A stretch of 64,000 nt of DNA from Parasphingopyxis marina (GCF_014237875.1 NZ_JACJVJ010000002.1:372001-436000), one strand, 5' to 3'. Shown: positions 53,819 through 63,577, numbered from the stretch's first letter. The notes: generated by a model not told the origin, from the sequence alone. Numbers and translations are program-made.

Positions 53819-54808
53819 ATGACAGAAACCCACCGCCCGAAGACGATCGTCACCCGCAAACTACCCGCCGCCGTCGAGGCGCGGATGGCCGAGCTTTTCG
53901 ATCTCGAGCTGAACGCCAGCGACGTGCCGATGACCGAGGCGCAGCTCAAGGAAGCGGTTGCGCGCTGCGAAGTGTTCGTACCGACGGTAAGCGACGATAT
54001 TACGGCGGACGTACTCTCGGCCGCCGGCTCGCAACTGAAGCTGATCGCGAATTTCGGCGTCGGGGTCGATCATATCGACCTGGCGGCCGCCCGCGCGAAG
54101 GACATCCTCGTCACCAACACGCCGGGCGTGCTGACCGAAGACACCGCGGACATGGTCATGGCGTTGATCCTTGCCGTGCCCCGCCGCCTCGCCGAGGGCG
54201 AAAAGCAGGTGCGCGCTGGCAAGTGGCGAGGCTGGGCGCCGACCGGCATGCTCGGCCACCGGGTCAACGGGAAGCGGCTCGGCATAATCGGCATGGGGCG
54301 CATTGGCAGGGCCGTGGCCCAGCGCGCCCGCGCCTTCGGCCTGGAGATTCATTATCACAACCGCCATCGTCTACCCGACCAGGTCGAAGAGGAATTGGCG
54401 GCAACCCATCACGAGGATCTCGACGACATGCTCGCCGATATCGACATCCTCACGATCAATTGTCCCTATACCAGCGAAACCCGTCACCTGATCGACGAGC
54501 AGCGGCTCGCGCTGCTGGGATCCGACGTATACATTATCAACGCGGCGCGCGGCGAAATCATCGACGAACAGGCACTGACGGACGCCCTGGAAAAAGGCAC
54601 GATCGCCGGTGCAGGCCTCGATGTCTACGAGAACGAACCGCATATCGGCGAACGGCTGCTCGCGCTCGAAAATGTCGTGCTGCTGCCGCATCTCGGCTCG
54701 GCGACGTTCGAAGGGCGCGAGGCAATGGGCGACCGGGTGATCGCGAATATCCGCGTCTGGGCGGACGGCCACAGGCCGCCGGACCAGGTGCTCGAAGGCT
54801 GGGCCTGA
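53819..54808 (+). CDS. D-2-hydroxyacid dehydrogenase (glyoxylate/hydroxypyruvate reductase-like)
   Basis: A 329-residue NAD(P)H-dependent enzyme. The nucleotide motif GIIGMGRIGRAVA lies near 149-161. Catalytic Arg in NAARGEIIDE, Glu in GLDVYENEPH and His in LLPHLGSATFEGREAMGDRV are all present. NFGVGVDHIDL near 76-86 is typical of the glyoxylate reductase subgroup. No ribosome-binding site is strong; an alternative start at 53789 adds ten residues. The gene diverges from the SH3 gene. Confidence 0.9.
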   Translation: MTETHRPKTIVTRKLPAAVEARMAELFDLELNASDVPMTEAQLKEAVARCEVFVPTVSDDITADVLSAAGSQLKLIANFGVGVDHIDLAAARAKDILVTNTPGVLTEDTADMVMALILAVPRRLAEGEKQVRAGKWRGWAPTGMLGHRVNGKRLGIIGMGRIGRAVAQRARAFGLEIHYHNRHRLPDQVEEELAATHHEDLDDMLADIDILTINCPYTSETRHLIDEQRLALLGSDVYIINAARGEIIDEQALTDALEKGTIAGAGLDVYENEPHIGERLLALENVVLLPHLGSATFEGREAMGDRVIANIRVWADGHRPPDQVLEGWA

Positions 54809-54840
54809 GCCCAACTAATTATATAATCGGGGGAGCGACG

Positions 54841-56145
54841 ATGGCGAGGATTTTGAAAGCGGCGGCCGCTACGGCGGCGGCGGTCATGGTGGGAACCGCG
54901 CATGGGGCAACCGGCCTCCCCGCGCCCGTCGTCGTCAACTCGGGCGATACCGCCTGGCTGCTCACCGCGAGCGCGCTGGTGCTGATGATGACGCTGCCGG
55001 GCCTTGCGCTTTTCTACGGCGGGCTGGTGCGGACCAAGAATTTCCTCTCGGTCGTCATCCAGGTTTTCGGCATCGCCTGTATCGCTTCCATCCTCTGGGT
55101 GGCGATCGGATACAGCCTCGTATTTGCCGAAGGATCGCCGTTCCTGGGCGGTACCGGCCTCGCCATGCTTTCCGGGCTAGGCGAAGTGTTTCCCGGCACC
55201 ACCGTTCCCGAAACCAGCTTCGCGCTGTTCCAGATGACCTTCGCGATCATCACCCCCGCGCTGATGGTCGGCGCCTGGGTGGAGCGCGCGCGTTTCGGCT
55301 GGGTGATGGTGTTTTGCTCGCTGTGGCTGCTGATCGTCTATGTGCCGGTCGCACACTGGATCTGGGGCGGCGGCTGGCTCGCAACCCGCGGCGCGATGGA
55401 TTTCGCCGGCGGCATCGTCGTCCACACCACGGCTGGCGTCTCGGCGCTCGTGATCGCCCTGCTGCTGGGCCGCCGCGACGGCTTTCCCAAGAAACTGATC
55501 CCGCCGCACGGCGCCGCCGTCACCATGGCGGGCGCGGCCTTGCTCTGGGTCGGCTGGTTCGGGTTCAACGGCGGATCGGGCTTGGTTGCCGATTTCGGCG
55601 CCGGTCAGGCGATCCTCAACACCCATATCGCAGCCAGTGTGGCCGCGCTGAGCTGGGCCGCGATCGAAAAGATCCGCTTCGGCAAATCGACCGGAATCGG
55701 CATGGCGACCGGCGTCATTGCAGGCCTAGCGACGATTACCCCGGCGGCGAATGTCGTCGGCATCGGCGGCGCGATGCTGCTCGGGCTTCTCGCGGGCATC
55801 ATCTGTTTCGGCGCCGTCGGCCTGATCAAGCGGCGCTTCGCGATCGACGATTCGCTCGACGTCTTTGCCGTCCACGGCGTCGGCGGGATGCTCGGCGCAA
55901 TCCTGCTCGCCATATTCATGGCGCCCGGGCTGGGCGGCGTCGGTTATGCCGATGGCAACACGATGGCAAATCAGCTGATGACCCAGCTCGTCGCGGTCGG
56001 CGTTGTCGCACTGTGGTCGCTCGTCGCGACCGCCGCGCTCGCCTGGATCACCGGCATCGTCTTCCCGATGCGCGCGACGCGCGATCAGGAGTTGGAAGGG
56101 CTGGACCTCTCCCAGCATGGCGAAAAGGCCTGGGATTTCGAATAG
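54841..56145 (+). CDS. amt: Ammonium transporter
   Basis: A 434-residue Amt/Rh protein with a cleavable signal (about 1-22) and eleven transmembrane helices. The pore twin His are His195 (VVHTTAG) and His345 (VHGVGGM). The gene starts at 54841 after GGGGAG; earlier in-frame sequence belongs to other genes. No glnK is adjacent, which is unusual because amt is often paired with it. It takes up ammonium. The cytoplasmic tail ends in WDFE. Confidence 0.95.
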   Translation: MARILKAAAATAAAVMVGTAHGATGLPAPVVVNSGDTAWLLTASALVLMMTLPGLALFYGGLVRTKNFLSVVIQVFGIACIASILWVAIGYSLVFAEGSPFLGGTGLAMLSGLGEVFPGTTVPETSFALFQMTFAIITPALMVGAWVERARFGWVMVFCSLWLLIVYVPVAHWIWGGGWLATRGAMDFAGGIVVHTTAGVSALVIALLLGRRDGFPKKLIPPHGAAVTMAGAALLWVGWFGFNGGSGLVADFGAGQAILNTHIAASVAALSWAAIEKIRFGKSTGIGMATGVIAGLATITPAANVVGIGGAMLLGLLAGIICFGAVGLIKRRFAIDDSLDVFAVHGVGGMLGAILLAIFMAPGLGGVGYADGNTMANQLMTQLVAVGVVALWSLVATAALAWITGIVFPMRATRDQELEGLDLSQHGEKAWDFE

Positions 56146-56160
56146 GGATTGCGAACGAAC

Positions 56161-56192
56161 GCCCCATAAGGGGCCGGGGCGCTAATCCCCGG
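56161..56192. terminator. Overlapping stem-loops between amt and the convergent flavoprotein gene
   Basis: GCCCC-ATAA-GGGGC (56161-56174) and CCGGGG-N7-CCCCGG (56174-56192) are alternative or adjacent hairpins between two convergent genes; the second spans the stop codon of the flavoprotein gene. No T-tract is present. A bidirectional terminator is plausible from the position. Confidence 0.35.
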
Positions 56193-57585
56193 TCTGGATA
56201 CGCTCGACGAGCTGCTTCACGGTCGGCACGAAGCCGTTTGAATAGAAGGGGTCCGTCTTGAAATTGAAGGCGTTGTGCCCGGCGAACATCAGATTATGTT
56301 CCATCGGCCCGCCATGGACGATGTCCTGCAGGGTCTTCTGGATGCAGAAGGAACGTGGATCGGCGAGCCGGCCGGTCGTGTAATTGTCCTTGTCCTTCCA
56401 AGACGAGAATTGGCACTGCGACAGACAGCCCATGCAATCGGCCTGATCCTTGCGGATGAGCGCCGCTTCTTCGGACGTCACGAAAACGAGCGTGTTGTCC
56501 GGCGTTTTCAGCGCCATCGCAAAGCCCAGCGCATCCCATTCCCGGGCGCGCAGCAGGTCGTTGCGGGTGACCCAGTAATTCTTGCCCCGCACACCGACAT
56601 CGAGCTGATACTGGTGATCGCCGGCCGCTTCGAGCGAAAAGGCGATCTGGCGTTCCGATCGCCCCTCGAGATTTTTGAGGAAATCGTTGCGCACGGCCGA
56701 AGAGTAGAAGCCCGTGGGCGAAAATTTGTGGAGCAGGATATCGCCCTCGTCGAGGGTCATCAGCCGGTCTTTCCACGCCTGCGGAATCGGGCTTTCCTGG
56801 GTCAGCAGCGGACGGGTGCCGTACTGGAAGGCGACCTGGCCGAGCTCGGGGTTGCCGATCCACTCTTCCCAGTCGCGCAGATACCAGACGCCGCCGGCCA
56901 TCACGATCGGCAGGTCGTCCGAAATCCCTTCGGCGCGCATCACATCGCGCAATTCCTTGACACGCGGATAGGGATCTTCGGGCTTTTCCGGGTCTTCGGC
57001 ATTGGACAGGCCGTTATGGCCGCCGGCCTTCCACGGATCCTCGTAAACGACCGCGCCCAGCCATTCGGCGGCCTTCGAGTAAGCGCGCTTCCACAGCGCG
57101 CGAAAGGCGCGGGCCGAACTGATGATGGGCAGATAGTGAACTTCGTACTGGGCGGCGATCTCGGAGAGCTTGTAGGGCATGCCCGCGCCGCAGGTGACGC
57201 CGGAAACCAGCCCCTTCGTCCGTTCGAGAACGCCGTTGAGAACGGCCTGAGCCCCGCCCATTTCCCAAAGCACGTTGATGTTGATGGCGCCGCGTCCGCT
57301 AGCGACGTCGAAGGCGCGCTTCACCTGCTCGACCGCGCCGTCGATCGCATACTGGATCAGTTCCTCGTGCCGGTCGACACGCTTGGCACCGTGATAGACT
57401 TGCGGGATGACCCGGCCATCGGCGTCGTAATTGTCGGCGTTGACGGCCGAAACCGTACCGATGCCACCGGCCGCCGCCCAGGCGCCGGAACTCATATGGT
57501 TGGTCGCGGCAACGCCCTTGCCGCCTTCGATCAGCGGCAGCACTTCGCGCCCGCCGTAGCTGATCGCTTCGATACCCTTGAACAT
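56182..57585 (-). CDS. Nitronate monooxygenase / 2-nitropropane dioxygenase-like flavoprotein
   Basis: A 467-residue TIM-barrel FMN protein of the NPD-like group. GAGMPYKL near 139-146, PIISSARAFRALWKRA and PIVMAGGVWYLRDW near 221-234 (glycine-rich FMN-phosphate region) are consistent. The C-terminal third carries four Cys (CMGCLSQC and SFC), which could bind a metal or FeS cluster; this extended, longer branch differs from the ~330-residue nitronate monooxygenases. The substrate is uncertain. It is 63 bases downstream of the glycosyltransferase gene. Confidence 0.82.
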   Translation of the reverse strand: MFKGIEAISYGGREVLPLIEGGKGVAATNHMSSGAWAAAGGIGTVSAVNADNYDADGRVIPQVYHGAKRVDRHEELIQYAIDGAVEQVKRAFDVASGRGAININVLWEMGGAQAVLNGVLERTKGLVSGVTCGAGMPYKLSEIAAQYEVHYLPIISSARAFRALWKRAYSKAAEWLGAVVYEDPWKAGGHNGLSNAEDPEKPEDPYPRVKELRDVMRAEGISDDLPIVMAGGVWYLRDWEEWIGNPELGQVAFQYGTRPLLTQESPIPQAWKDRLMTLDEGDILLHKFSPTGFYSSAVRNDFLKNLEGRSERQIAFSLEAAGDHQYQLDVGVRGKNYWVTRNDLLRAREWDALGFAMALKTPDNTLVFVTSEEAALIRKDQADCMGCLSQCQFSSWKDKDNYTTGRLADPRSFCIQKTLQDIVHGGPMEHNLMFAGHNAFNFKTDPFYSNGFVPTVKQLVERIQTGD

Positions 57586-57648
57586 AGTGTCTCCGACCCG
57601 TTTTTTTTGGCCTATACTGGCATTTTCGGAGGTGCGCGACCTCTTTGC

Positions 57649-58785
57649 TCAGGCTGTGAACAGTTCCGGACGGCCCAATGCGGCCGCGTAAAGTGCGCGA
57701 TATTCCCCGATCATGTGGATTTCATCGAACTGGGCGCGCGCTTTTTCGCGGTTCGCTGCGCCCGTTGCGCTTCGGACATCGCGATCCATGGCCAGAATGT
57801 CAAGCGCGCCGGCCAGCGCATCGGCGCTCCTCTCGACCACGAATCGCCGATTTTCCGACGCGATCATCGAAGCGACATCGCCGATATCGGGCGATACCAC
57901 GGGCAATCCGGCAGCCATCGCCTCGACGACCGAGATCGGGAATTGCTCGCTGAGAGAGGAGAGCGCAAAAATGTCGAAATGGCCGACATAGCGCCAGGGC
58001 CGTTCGAGAAAACCGGCCAGCAGCACGCGGTCCGAAATGCCGCAGGCCATCGCCTCCGCCTCGATCGCTTCGCGCTCGGGACCTTCGCCGACGATGACCA
58101 GCCGGACATGATCGGGAAGCTGCGCGACGGCGCGCACGAGCAGGGGCAGGTCCTTCACCGCGCGCAGGCCGGCGATCGTACCGATTACCATGTCTCCCTC
58201 GCGCCGCTCGAAACCGGGAATCGCATCGCGTTCGGGCGGTCCGCCATAGCGGGCTGTGGCGATGCCGTTCGGAATGTGCCGCACCCGCTCGTCGGGCTGC
58301 TTCCAGACCGCTCGGGCGATGTCCTGCAACCTGTTCGAGGGCACGACGAGCCGATAGAGTGTGCGAAAGGCCAGTCGGCGGTAGAGAGTACGGCTGAGCT
58401 TGAGGCCGTCGGCCTCGTCGGCATTGAAACCGTCTTCGTGATGAATGATCGGCGGCAGACCGCTGCCGGCAAGCCGATGCGCCATCACCCCGTCCATCGC
58501 GCCCCAATTATAGCTGAGCACGAGATCGAAGCCTTTCATATAGGCCGCCAGCGCGCGCATCCGGGCGCTCGTCGGCCTTCCGGCAAGCGCCGGAGCATCT
58601 TCCGGGAAATCGACGGCGAGACCGGGGTCGATCGCCGCGCGCGCGCCGAGCTGATCGGGCATGGCGCTGACGATCGAATGGCGCACGCGCTCGCCGAAAT
58701 CGTTCATCAGGCGAATCGCGCGCGCTTCCTTTCCGCCAAGCGAAAAGGTCGAATGGAGGTGGATGATGTGCGGCGTTGCGGCCAT
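57649..58785 (-). CDS. Glycosyltransferase family 4 protein
   Basis: A 378-residue GT-B enzyme. The N-terminal Rossmann half starts HIIHLHSTFSLGGKEARAIRL with the acceptor-side GGKE motif. The C-terminal half has the nucleotide-sugar site: IGTIAGLRAVKDLPLLVRAV, LVIVGEGPERE and the E-x7-E region FALSSLSEQFPISVVEAMAAGLPVV. No signal or membrane helix. It transfers a sugar from a nucleotide donor to an unknown glycan or lipid. No other polysaccharide genes are adjacent. Confidence 0.88.
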   Translation of the reverse strand: MAATPHIIHLHSTFSLGGKEARAIRLMNDFGERVRHSIVSAMPDQLGARAAIDPGLAVDFPEDAPALAGRPTSARMRALAAYMKGFDLVLSYNWGAMDGVMAHRLAGSGLPPIIHHEDGFNADEADGLKLSRTLYRRLAFRTLYRLVVPSNRLQDIARAVWKQPDERVRHIPNGIATARYGGPPERDAIPGFERREGDMVIGTIAGLRAVKDLPLLVRAVAQLPDHVRLVIVGEGPEREAIEAEAMACGISDRVLLAGFLERPWRYVGHFDIFALSSLSEQFPISVVEAMAAGLPVVSPDIGDVASMIASENRRFVVERSADALAGALDILAMDRDVRSATGAANREKARAQFDEIHMIGEYRALYAAALGRPELFTA

Positions 58786-58824
58786 TACTCCCCCCTCCCC
58801 CCAACGAAACTCCGCAGATCAGCC

Positions 58825-59646
58825 CTAGAAGCGGTAGCTCATCCGCACGAGCAGCTGGATATCGGACAGGCCGACCCGGGTCGGGACCGTCGGCGTATCG
58901 GCCGAGCCCGCGACATCGTAGGTTTTGGAGCCATAGTTCGAATAACGCAGCTCTATGCTGCCAAGGGCGTGCCCGCCGAACCAGCCGAGAATGCCTGCGC
59001 CGCCCGTCCAGCCCATATGGTTGGCGCTGTCCGAAGCGGTAACCGTGCGCGTGCCGTCGACGCCGTCCTGCACCAGCGTATTGCCCACACTATCGACGCT
59101 GACATGCGCCGCGGCGAGACCTGCCGTGACGAAATAGACGAGATCCTCGTTGCGCATCCCGACCCGGACGCGAGCCGAGCCGGAATAGTCGATATCGGCC
59201 GAGACATTGCTGGTCAGCAGGCGCGCCGGCGGCGCGGGGTCGCCGGTAACCTCTTCGATCAGCTGGGCCTCGTAATTGGTGCCCGCGGTGGTGATCGAGG
59301 CATCGACCTCGATGCCGAACAGCATGTCGCGCGTCGCATAGTTGAACCCGACCTGGCCGCCGCCGAGCAGGCTGAGGCCGCTACCGTTGCTATCACGCGG
59401 GATCGTCGCATCGGCGGCAGGCAGCACGATATCGGGATCGCCGGCGGTTGCGCCGGGAATGGTTTCTTCCGGTCGGGTCACGGTCCGCGAACCCAGGCTG
59501 ATCGTGCCCCGGGTCATCCCCACATGAATGCCCGCATAAACCCCCGAAAAGGGATCGCGCGCGCTGGTTTCGGCGGACGCCCCGGTTACGGGAACGGCAA
59601 ATGCAGCGACGGACGCGGCGGTAAGGAATATGCTTTTCTTGAACAC
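58825..59646 (-). CDS. Small outer-membrane beta-barrel protein
   Basis: A 273-residue protein with a Sec signal (about 1-25, ending ASAE). GVYAGIHVGMTRGTI near 35-49 and the C-terminal LSDIQLLVRMSYRF ending in Phe are typical of the OmpA-type/Omp25-like eight-stranded barrels of alphaproteobacteria. Function is unknown. It is 39 bases upstream of the glycosyltransferase start in the same orientation. Confidence 0.85.
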   Translation of the reverse strand: MFKKSIFLTAASVAAFAVPVTGASAETSARDPFSGVYAGIHVGMTRGTISLGSRTVTRPEETIPGATAGDPDIVLPAADATIPRDSNGSGLSLLGGGQVGFNYATRDMLFGIEVDASITTAGTNYEAQLIEEVTGDPAPPARLLTSNVSADIDYSGSARVRVGMRNEDLVYFVTAGLAAAHVSVDSVGNTLVQDGVDGTRTVTASDSANHMGWTGGAGILGWFGGHALGSIELRYSNYGSKTYDVAGSADTPTVPTRVGLSDIQLLVRMSYRF

Positions 59647-59732
59647 GGCGGGCTATCCTCTCCAGAACTCGGGGAATTACGGGTCCCGCGAATAGTCGAG
59701 TTGCCGCGCCCCCGCAACGGCGCAGCAGACAA

Positions 59733-60623
59733 TCACGCGGATTGTCGTTCGCGCTCTTCCACCCGTTCCAGCAACCGGTCGATGGCGGAAACCGCTTCGG
59801 GTTCGTCGAGCAGCGGCGCATGGCCCGTGTCGGGCACGACCGTAATGTCGAGATCGGGCTTGCGGCGCTGCATCTCGGCGGCAGTGGCGGCGGACAGAAG
59901 CTCGGACAGCGCGCCGCGCACGAGCATTGTCGGCACATCGGCGAGTTTGGCAAAGGCCGTCCACATATCGAAGCCCGATTCGCCGCCCGTCACGCGCAGC
60001 GGCTCGGCAATCCGCATGTCGTAGTCATAGCCGATGCGCCCGGACGGCTGGAGCTTGCAGAGCCGCTTCGCCATCGCCAGCCACTGTTCCAGGGCCCAGT
60101 TCGGATACACGTCTCCAAAGCCGTTCTGGAGATTGCGCGCCGCGTGGAGCCAAGTCGGGAAATTGCCGCCCTTGCCGACATAGCCCCTGATCCGCTCCAG
60201 ACCCTCGTCTTCCAGCACCGGGCCGATATCGTTGAGCAGCGCGCCCGCAAGCCGCTCCGGCCGTGTCGCCGCCTGCAGCATCGTCACGATTCCGCCCAGC
60301 GACGTGCCGAACGCGACATAGCGTCCGATCTTCTCGGCCGCCAGAAACGCCTCGACATCCTGCACATAGGTAAGCGGAACATAGCTTAGCGGATCGGGCG
60401 CATAGGCGCTCTCGCCGCGGCCGCGCATTTCCAGCACGTACAGCTTCCAGTCCCCGGCCAGCCGCTCGGCAACCGGCTCCCAGTCCCGCGCATTGCGCGT
60501 GAGCCCGTGCATGCAGATGATCGGCGGCTTTTCGGCCGGCCCGTCATAGAGACGATAGTGGAGACGCAGCCCGTCTTTCGACCACCACACACCGTCTTTA
60601 TATTCCGCCCGAGTTTCCGGCAC
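59733..60623 (-). CDS. Alpha/beta hydrolase
   Basis: A 296-residue hydrolase. Oxyanion motif MHGLTRNARDW near 39-49, nucleophile elbow FGTSLGG with Ser near 109, and a terminal catalytic His in PDTGHAPLLDEPEAV near 268. It opens at 60623, 37 bases from the divergent SelO gene. The substrate is unknown; it is unlike the two tandem hydrolases earlier in the window. Confidence 0.88.
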   Translation of the reverse strand: MPETRAEYKDGVWWSKDGLRLHYRLYDGPAEKPPIICMHGLTRNARDWEPVAERLAGDWKLYVLEMRGRGESAYAPDPLSYVPLTYVQDVEAFLAAEKIGRYVAFGTSLGGIVTMLQAATRPERLAGALLNDIGPVLEDEGLERIRGYVGKGGNFPTWLHAARNLQNGFGDVYPNWALEQWLAMAKRLCKLQPSGRIGYDYDMRIAEPLRVTGGESGFDMWTAFAKLADVPTMLVRGALSELLSAATAAEMQRRKPDLDITVVPDTGHAPLLDEPEAVSAIDRLLERVEERERQSA

Positions 60624-60660
60624 GCTTGCTTCCTTCCATCAGAGCCCCCCATATCGAGCA

Positions 60661-62064
60661 ATGGCCATTTCCCCGCAAGCGTCGTCCTACACGCCCGATC
60701 CGGCGATCCTCGAGCTCGGCCCCGATTTCTACGATCCGGTCGAAGCGGCGGACTTTCCCCAGACAATCCTGCGGTTCCGCAACGATCGCTGGGCGACGAC
60801 GGTGGGGCTCGCCGATCTCTCCGACGAGGAATGGCTCGCCCATTTCGGCCGGTTCCAGCCGCTCGACGGCAATCTGCCGCAGCCGCTGGCGCTGCGCTAT
60901 CACGGCCACCAGTTCCGCAACTACAACCCGGATATCGGCGATGGCCGGGGATTCCTCTTCGCCCAGATGCGCGATGGACTGGACCGGTTGATGGACCTCG
61001 GCACCAAGGGATCGGGCCGGACACCCTATAGCCGTTTCGGCGACGGGCGGCTCACATTGAAGGGCGGCGTGCGCGAAATCCTGGCGACGGAAATGCTCGA
61101 GGCGCTCGGCGTCGAAACCTCGAAGAGCTTTTCGCTGATCGAGACGGGAGAAGCGCTGGAACGCGGCGACGAACCTTCTCCCACCCGCTCCTCGGTGCTG
61201 GTCCGGCTTTCCCACGGCCATATCCGCATCGGCACTTTTCAGCGGCTCGCTACGCTCCGCCAGCCGGAGAATATGCAAAAGCTCGTCGCCTATTGCCTCG
61301 ACCGGTATTTCGGCGAGCAGGGCGGTGCGGATGGGCCCGAGCGCCTGCTCGCCCATGTCGTGCAAGGCGGAGCGAAGCTCGCCGCTTCCTATATGGCCGC
61401 CGGTTTCGTCCATGGCGTTCTCAACAGCGACAATATCGCGATCACGACCGAAAGCTTCGATTACGGCCCCTGGCGCTTCACCCCCAACTGGACGCCGGGC
61501 TTCACCGCCGCCTATTTCGACGAGGCCGGGCTCTATTGCTTCGCGCGGCAGGCCGAAGCGATCCATTGGGGTATCGCCCAGCTCGCGGTTTCGCTGCGCC
61601 TCATCGCCGAGGCCGAACCGCTGATCCCGCTCGTCGAAAGCTTCGGCGAGCGGTACCGCCAGGCCTATGTCGATGCGATGCTCGCGCGCCTGGGGGTCGC
61701 CAGCCGCGGCATGAACCAGGATATCACCCTGCTGACCGCGATCGAAGAAGCGATGCGCGACGCCGATATCGCCATCGACCGCTTCTTCTTCGACTGGCGC
61801 GGCGGACAGCGGCGCGCGCCCTCCCCCGCCGACACGCTCTACGCCGCCGACCCGTTCCGCAAAGTTGCCGACGCGATGGCCACCTATGCCGCCGAAGCGC
61901 CAGTCCATCCCTATTGGTCCGACGCGGCCCCCTGCTCGATGCATATCGACGAAGTCGAGGCGATCTGGGCGCGGATCGACGAGGCCGACGACTGGCAAGC
62001 CCTTCACGACAAGATCGCCGCCATCCGCCGAATGGGCGATGCAATGGGCGGGAAACAGACGTGA
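60661..62064 (+). CDS. selO: SelO-family protein adenylyltransferase
   Basis: A 467-residue pseudokinase-fold enzyme. SelO proteins transfer AMP to Ser/Thr/Tyr of target proteins, including redox proteins. Landmarks: LGTKGSGRTPYSRFGDGRLTLKGGVREILATEMLEALG around 113-150 (nucleotide-binding region with Lys116, Arg120 and Arg126), HGVLNSDN with Asp257/Asn258 (metal binding) and DYGP at 267-270. The usual GHQFG motif reads GHQFR near 82-86. The C-terminus has no Cys-rich redox end. It diverges from the hydrolase gene. Confidence 0.9.
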   Translation: MAISPQASSYTPDPAILELGPDFYDPVEAADFPQTILRFRNDRWATTVGLADLSDEEWLAHFGRFQPLDGNLPQPLALRYHGHQFRNYNPDIGDGRGFLFAQMRDGLDRLMDLGTKGSGRTPYSRFGDGRLTLKGGVREILATEMLEALGVETSKSFSLIETGEALERGDEPSPTRSSVLVRLSHGHIRIGTFQRLATLRQPENMQKLVAYCLDRYFGEQGGADGPERLLAHVVQGGAKLAASYMAAGFVHGVLNSDNIAITTESFDYGPWRFTPNWTPGFTAAYFDEAGLYCFARQAEAIHWGIAQLAVSLRLIAEAEPLIPLVESFGERYRQAYVDAMLARLGVASRGMNQDITLLTAIEEAMRDADIAIDRFFFDWRGGQRRAPSPADTLYAADPFRKVADAMATYAAEAPVHPYWSDAAPCSMHIDEVEAIWARIDEADDWQALHDKIAAIRRMGDAMGGKQT

Positions 62065-62128
62065 ATCTCGCCGCTTGCCTCTACCGGGGCGCGCGGGCAT
62101 GGTTGGGCGAAATCATGTTGGGCAACTC

Positions 62129-63538
62129 GTGACCGAATCGATCTTTTCTTCCAATCCGGCGACCGGCGAGAATATCTGGGAACGCCCTGTCGGCGATGCC
62201 GAGACCGAAGTCGAAATCGCCCGTGGCGGCTGGGCCGCCTGGGCGGCGCGTTCGCACAGCTATCGCATTGAAACGATGCGGCGTTTTGCCAATATCGTGC
62301 GCGGCAAGCTCGAAGAATTCTCGAAGCTCATATCGGCGGAAACCGGCAAGCCCTTCTGGGAGACCCGGACCGAGGTCGAGGCCGTCATCAACAAGGTCGA
62401 TATCTCGGTCGAATCCTATTTCGAGCGCACCCCGATGCTCCACAAGGAAGGTGCGCTTAGCGAGCAGAATGCGCTGCGCCACAAGCCGCACGGCGTGCTC
62501 GCGGTGCTCGGGCCGTTCAATTTCCCGGCGCACCTGCCCAACGGCCATATCGTGCCCGCCCTGATTGCCGGCAACGCAGTCGTCTTCAAACCTTCGGAAA
62601 AGACACCCGCGGTCGGCGAATATCTGGTCGATTGCTACCACGAGGCCGGGGTACCGGAAGATGTCGTCCGGCTGCTCGTCGGCGGGCCTCAGCAGGGCCA
62701 GCAGCTTGCGGGGTGCGAAGGTATCGACGGCGTACTCTTTACCGGCTCGGCGCGTGCCGGAATGGCGCTGCACAAGCATTTCGCCGATCGGCCCGACAAG
62801 ATTCTCGCGCTCGAACTCGGCGGCAACAATCCGCTCGTCGTCTGGGACGCGCCCGATCTCGGTGCGGCGGCGGCACTGGCCGTCCAGTCCGCCTTTATGA
62901 CCGCAGGCCAGCGCTGCACCGCCGCGCGGCGCCTGATCGTCGAAGACGGCAAGCAACAGGCGCTGCTTAAAGAGATCGAAAAGATCATCGAGAAGATCAT
63001 CGTCGGCCCACCCGACGCCACTCCGGCGCCGTTCATGGGTTGCGTGATCGACAATCAGTCCGCCGACCAGGTGATGGAAAGCTTCATGGACATCCTGATG
63101 AAGGGCGGCAAGGCGATCTCCTACATGCATCGCACCGAAGACGATAAACCGTTCCTCACGCCCGGCCTGATCGACGTTACCGGCGTCGATGACATTCCCG
63201 ACGAAGAGGTTTTCGGTCCGTTGCTCCAGGTTATCCGCGTCCCCGATTTCGAATCGGCGATCGCCGAGGCGAACAATACGCGGTTCGGTCTGTCGGCCTC
63301 GCTGATCAGCGGGTCGCCCGAACTCTATAATCGCTTCTGGGCCGGCGCGCGGGCGGGAATCATCAACTGGAACAAGCCGACCAACGGGGCCTCGTCCCGG
63401 GCGCCTTTCGGCGGTGTCGGCTATTCGGGCAACCACCGCCCGGCGGCCTATTATGCCGCCGACTATTGCGCCTATCCGGTCGCTTCGTCCGAAGCGCCCT
63501 CGGCCCGCGCCACGATCGGTGTCGGCCTCAAGGAATAG
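62129..63538 (+). CDS. astD: Succinylglutamate-semialdehyde dehydrogenase
   Basis: A 469-residue aldehyde dehydrogenase of the AST arginine catabolic pathway. The family signature GPFNFPAHLPNGHIVPALIAGNAVVFKPSEKTP at about 127-159 is diagnostic; general-base Glu in LELGGNNPL and Cys in AGQRCTAARRL are intact. The GTG start at 62129 gives VTESIFSSNPATGE, the usual N-terminus; ATG 62099 is an in-frame alternative adding ten residues. No astA, astB, astC or astE is visible in the window. It starts 64 bases after selO. Confidence 0.9.
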   Translation: MTESIFSSNPATGENIWERPVGDAETEVEIARGGWAAWAARSHSYRIETMRRFANIVRGKLEEFSKLISAETGKPFWETRTEVEAVINKVDISVESYFERTPMLHKEGALSEQNALRHKPHGVLAVLGPFNFPAHLPNGHIVPALIAGNAVVFKPSEKTPAVGEYLVDCYHEAGVPEDVVRLLVGGPQQGQQLAGCEGIDGVLFTGSARAGMALHKHFADRPDKILALELGGNNPLVVWDAPDLGAAAALAVQSAFMTAGQRCTAARRLIVEDGKQQALLKEIEKIIEKIIVGPPDATPAPFMGCVIDNQSADQVMESFMDILMKGGKAISYMHRTEDDKPFLTPGLIDVTGVDDIPDEEVFGPLLQVIRVPDFESAIAEANNTRFGLSASLISGSPELYNRFWAGARAGIINWNKPTNGASSRAPFGGVGYSGNHRPAAYYAADYCAYPVASSEAPSARATIGVGLKE

Positions 63539-63577
63539 GCGCTTCGCGCGACTCGCTCCGTTATTCGCCGCCGGCGA

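Noticed and set aside
54822-54827. TATAAT before amt as a promoter
   Set aside because: It lies only 13 bases before the start codon, would leave almost no leader, and has no -35 element at the right distance.
52378-56145. A 1255-codon plus-strand frame suggesting a giant Amt fusion
   Set aside because: Only 54841-56145 encodes Amt, with its own ribosome-binding site and signal peptide. The rest is antisense to gspO and the SH3 gene or out of frame with the dehydrogenase.
57629-57643. GAGGT-N5-ACCTC hairpin near a T8 run as a terminator
   Set aside because: The T-run (57601-57608) is on the wrong side of the hairpin for either strand's terminator and is 20 bases away.
56275-60024. A 1249-codon plus-strand frame
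   Set aside because: It is antisense to the flavoprotein, glycosyltransferase and barrel genes and has no domain.
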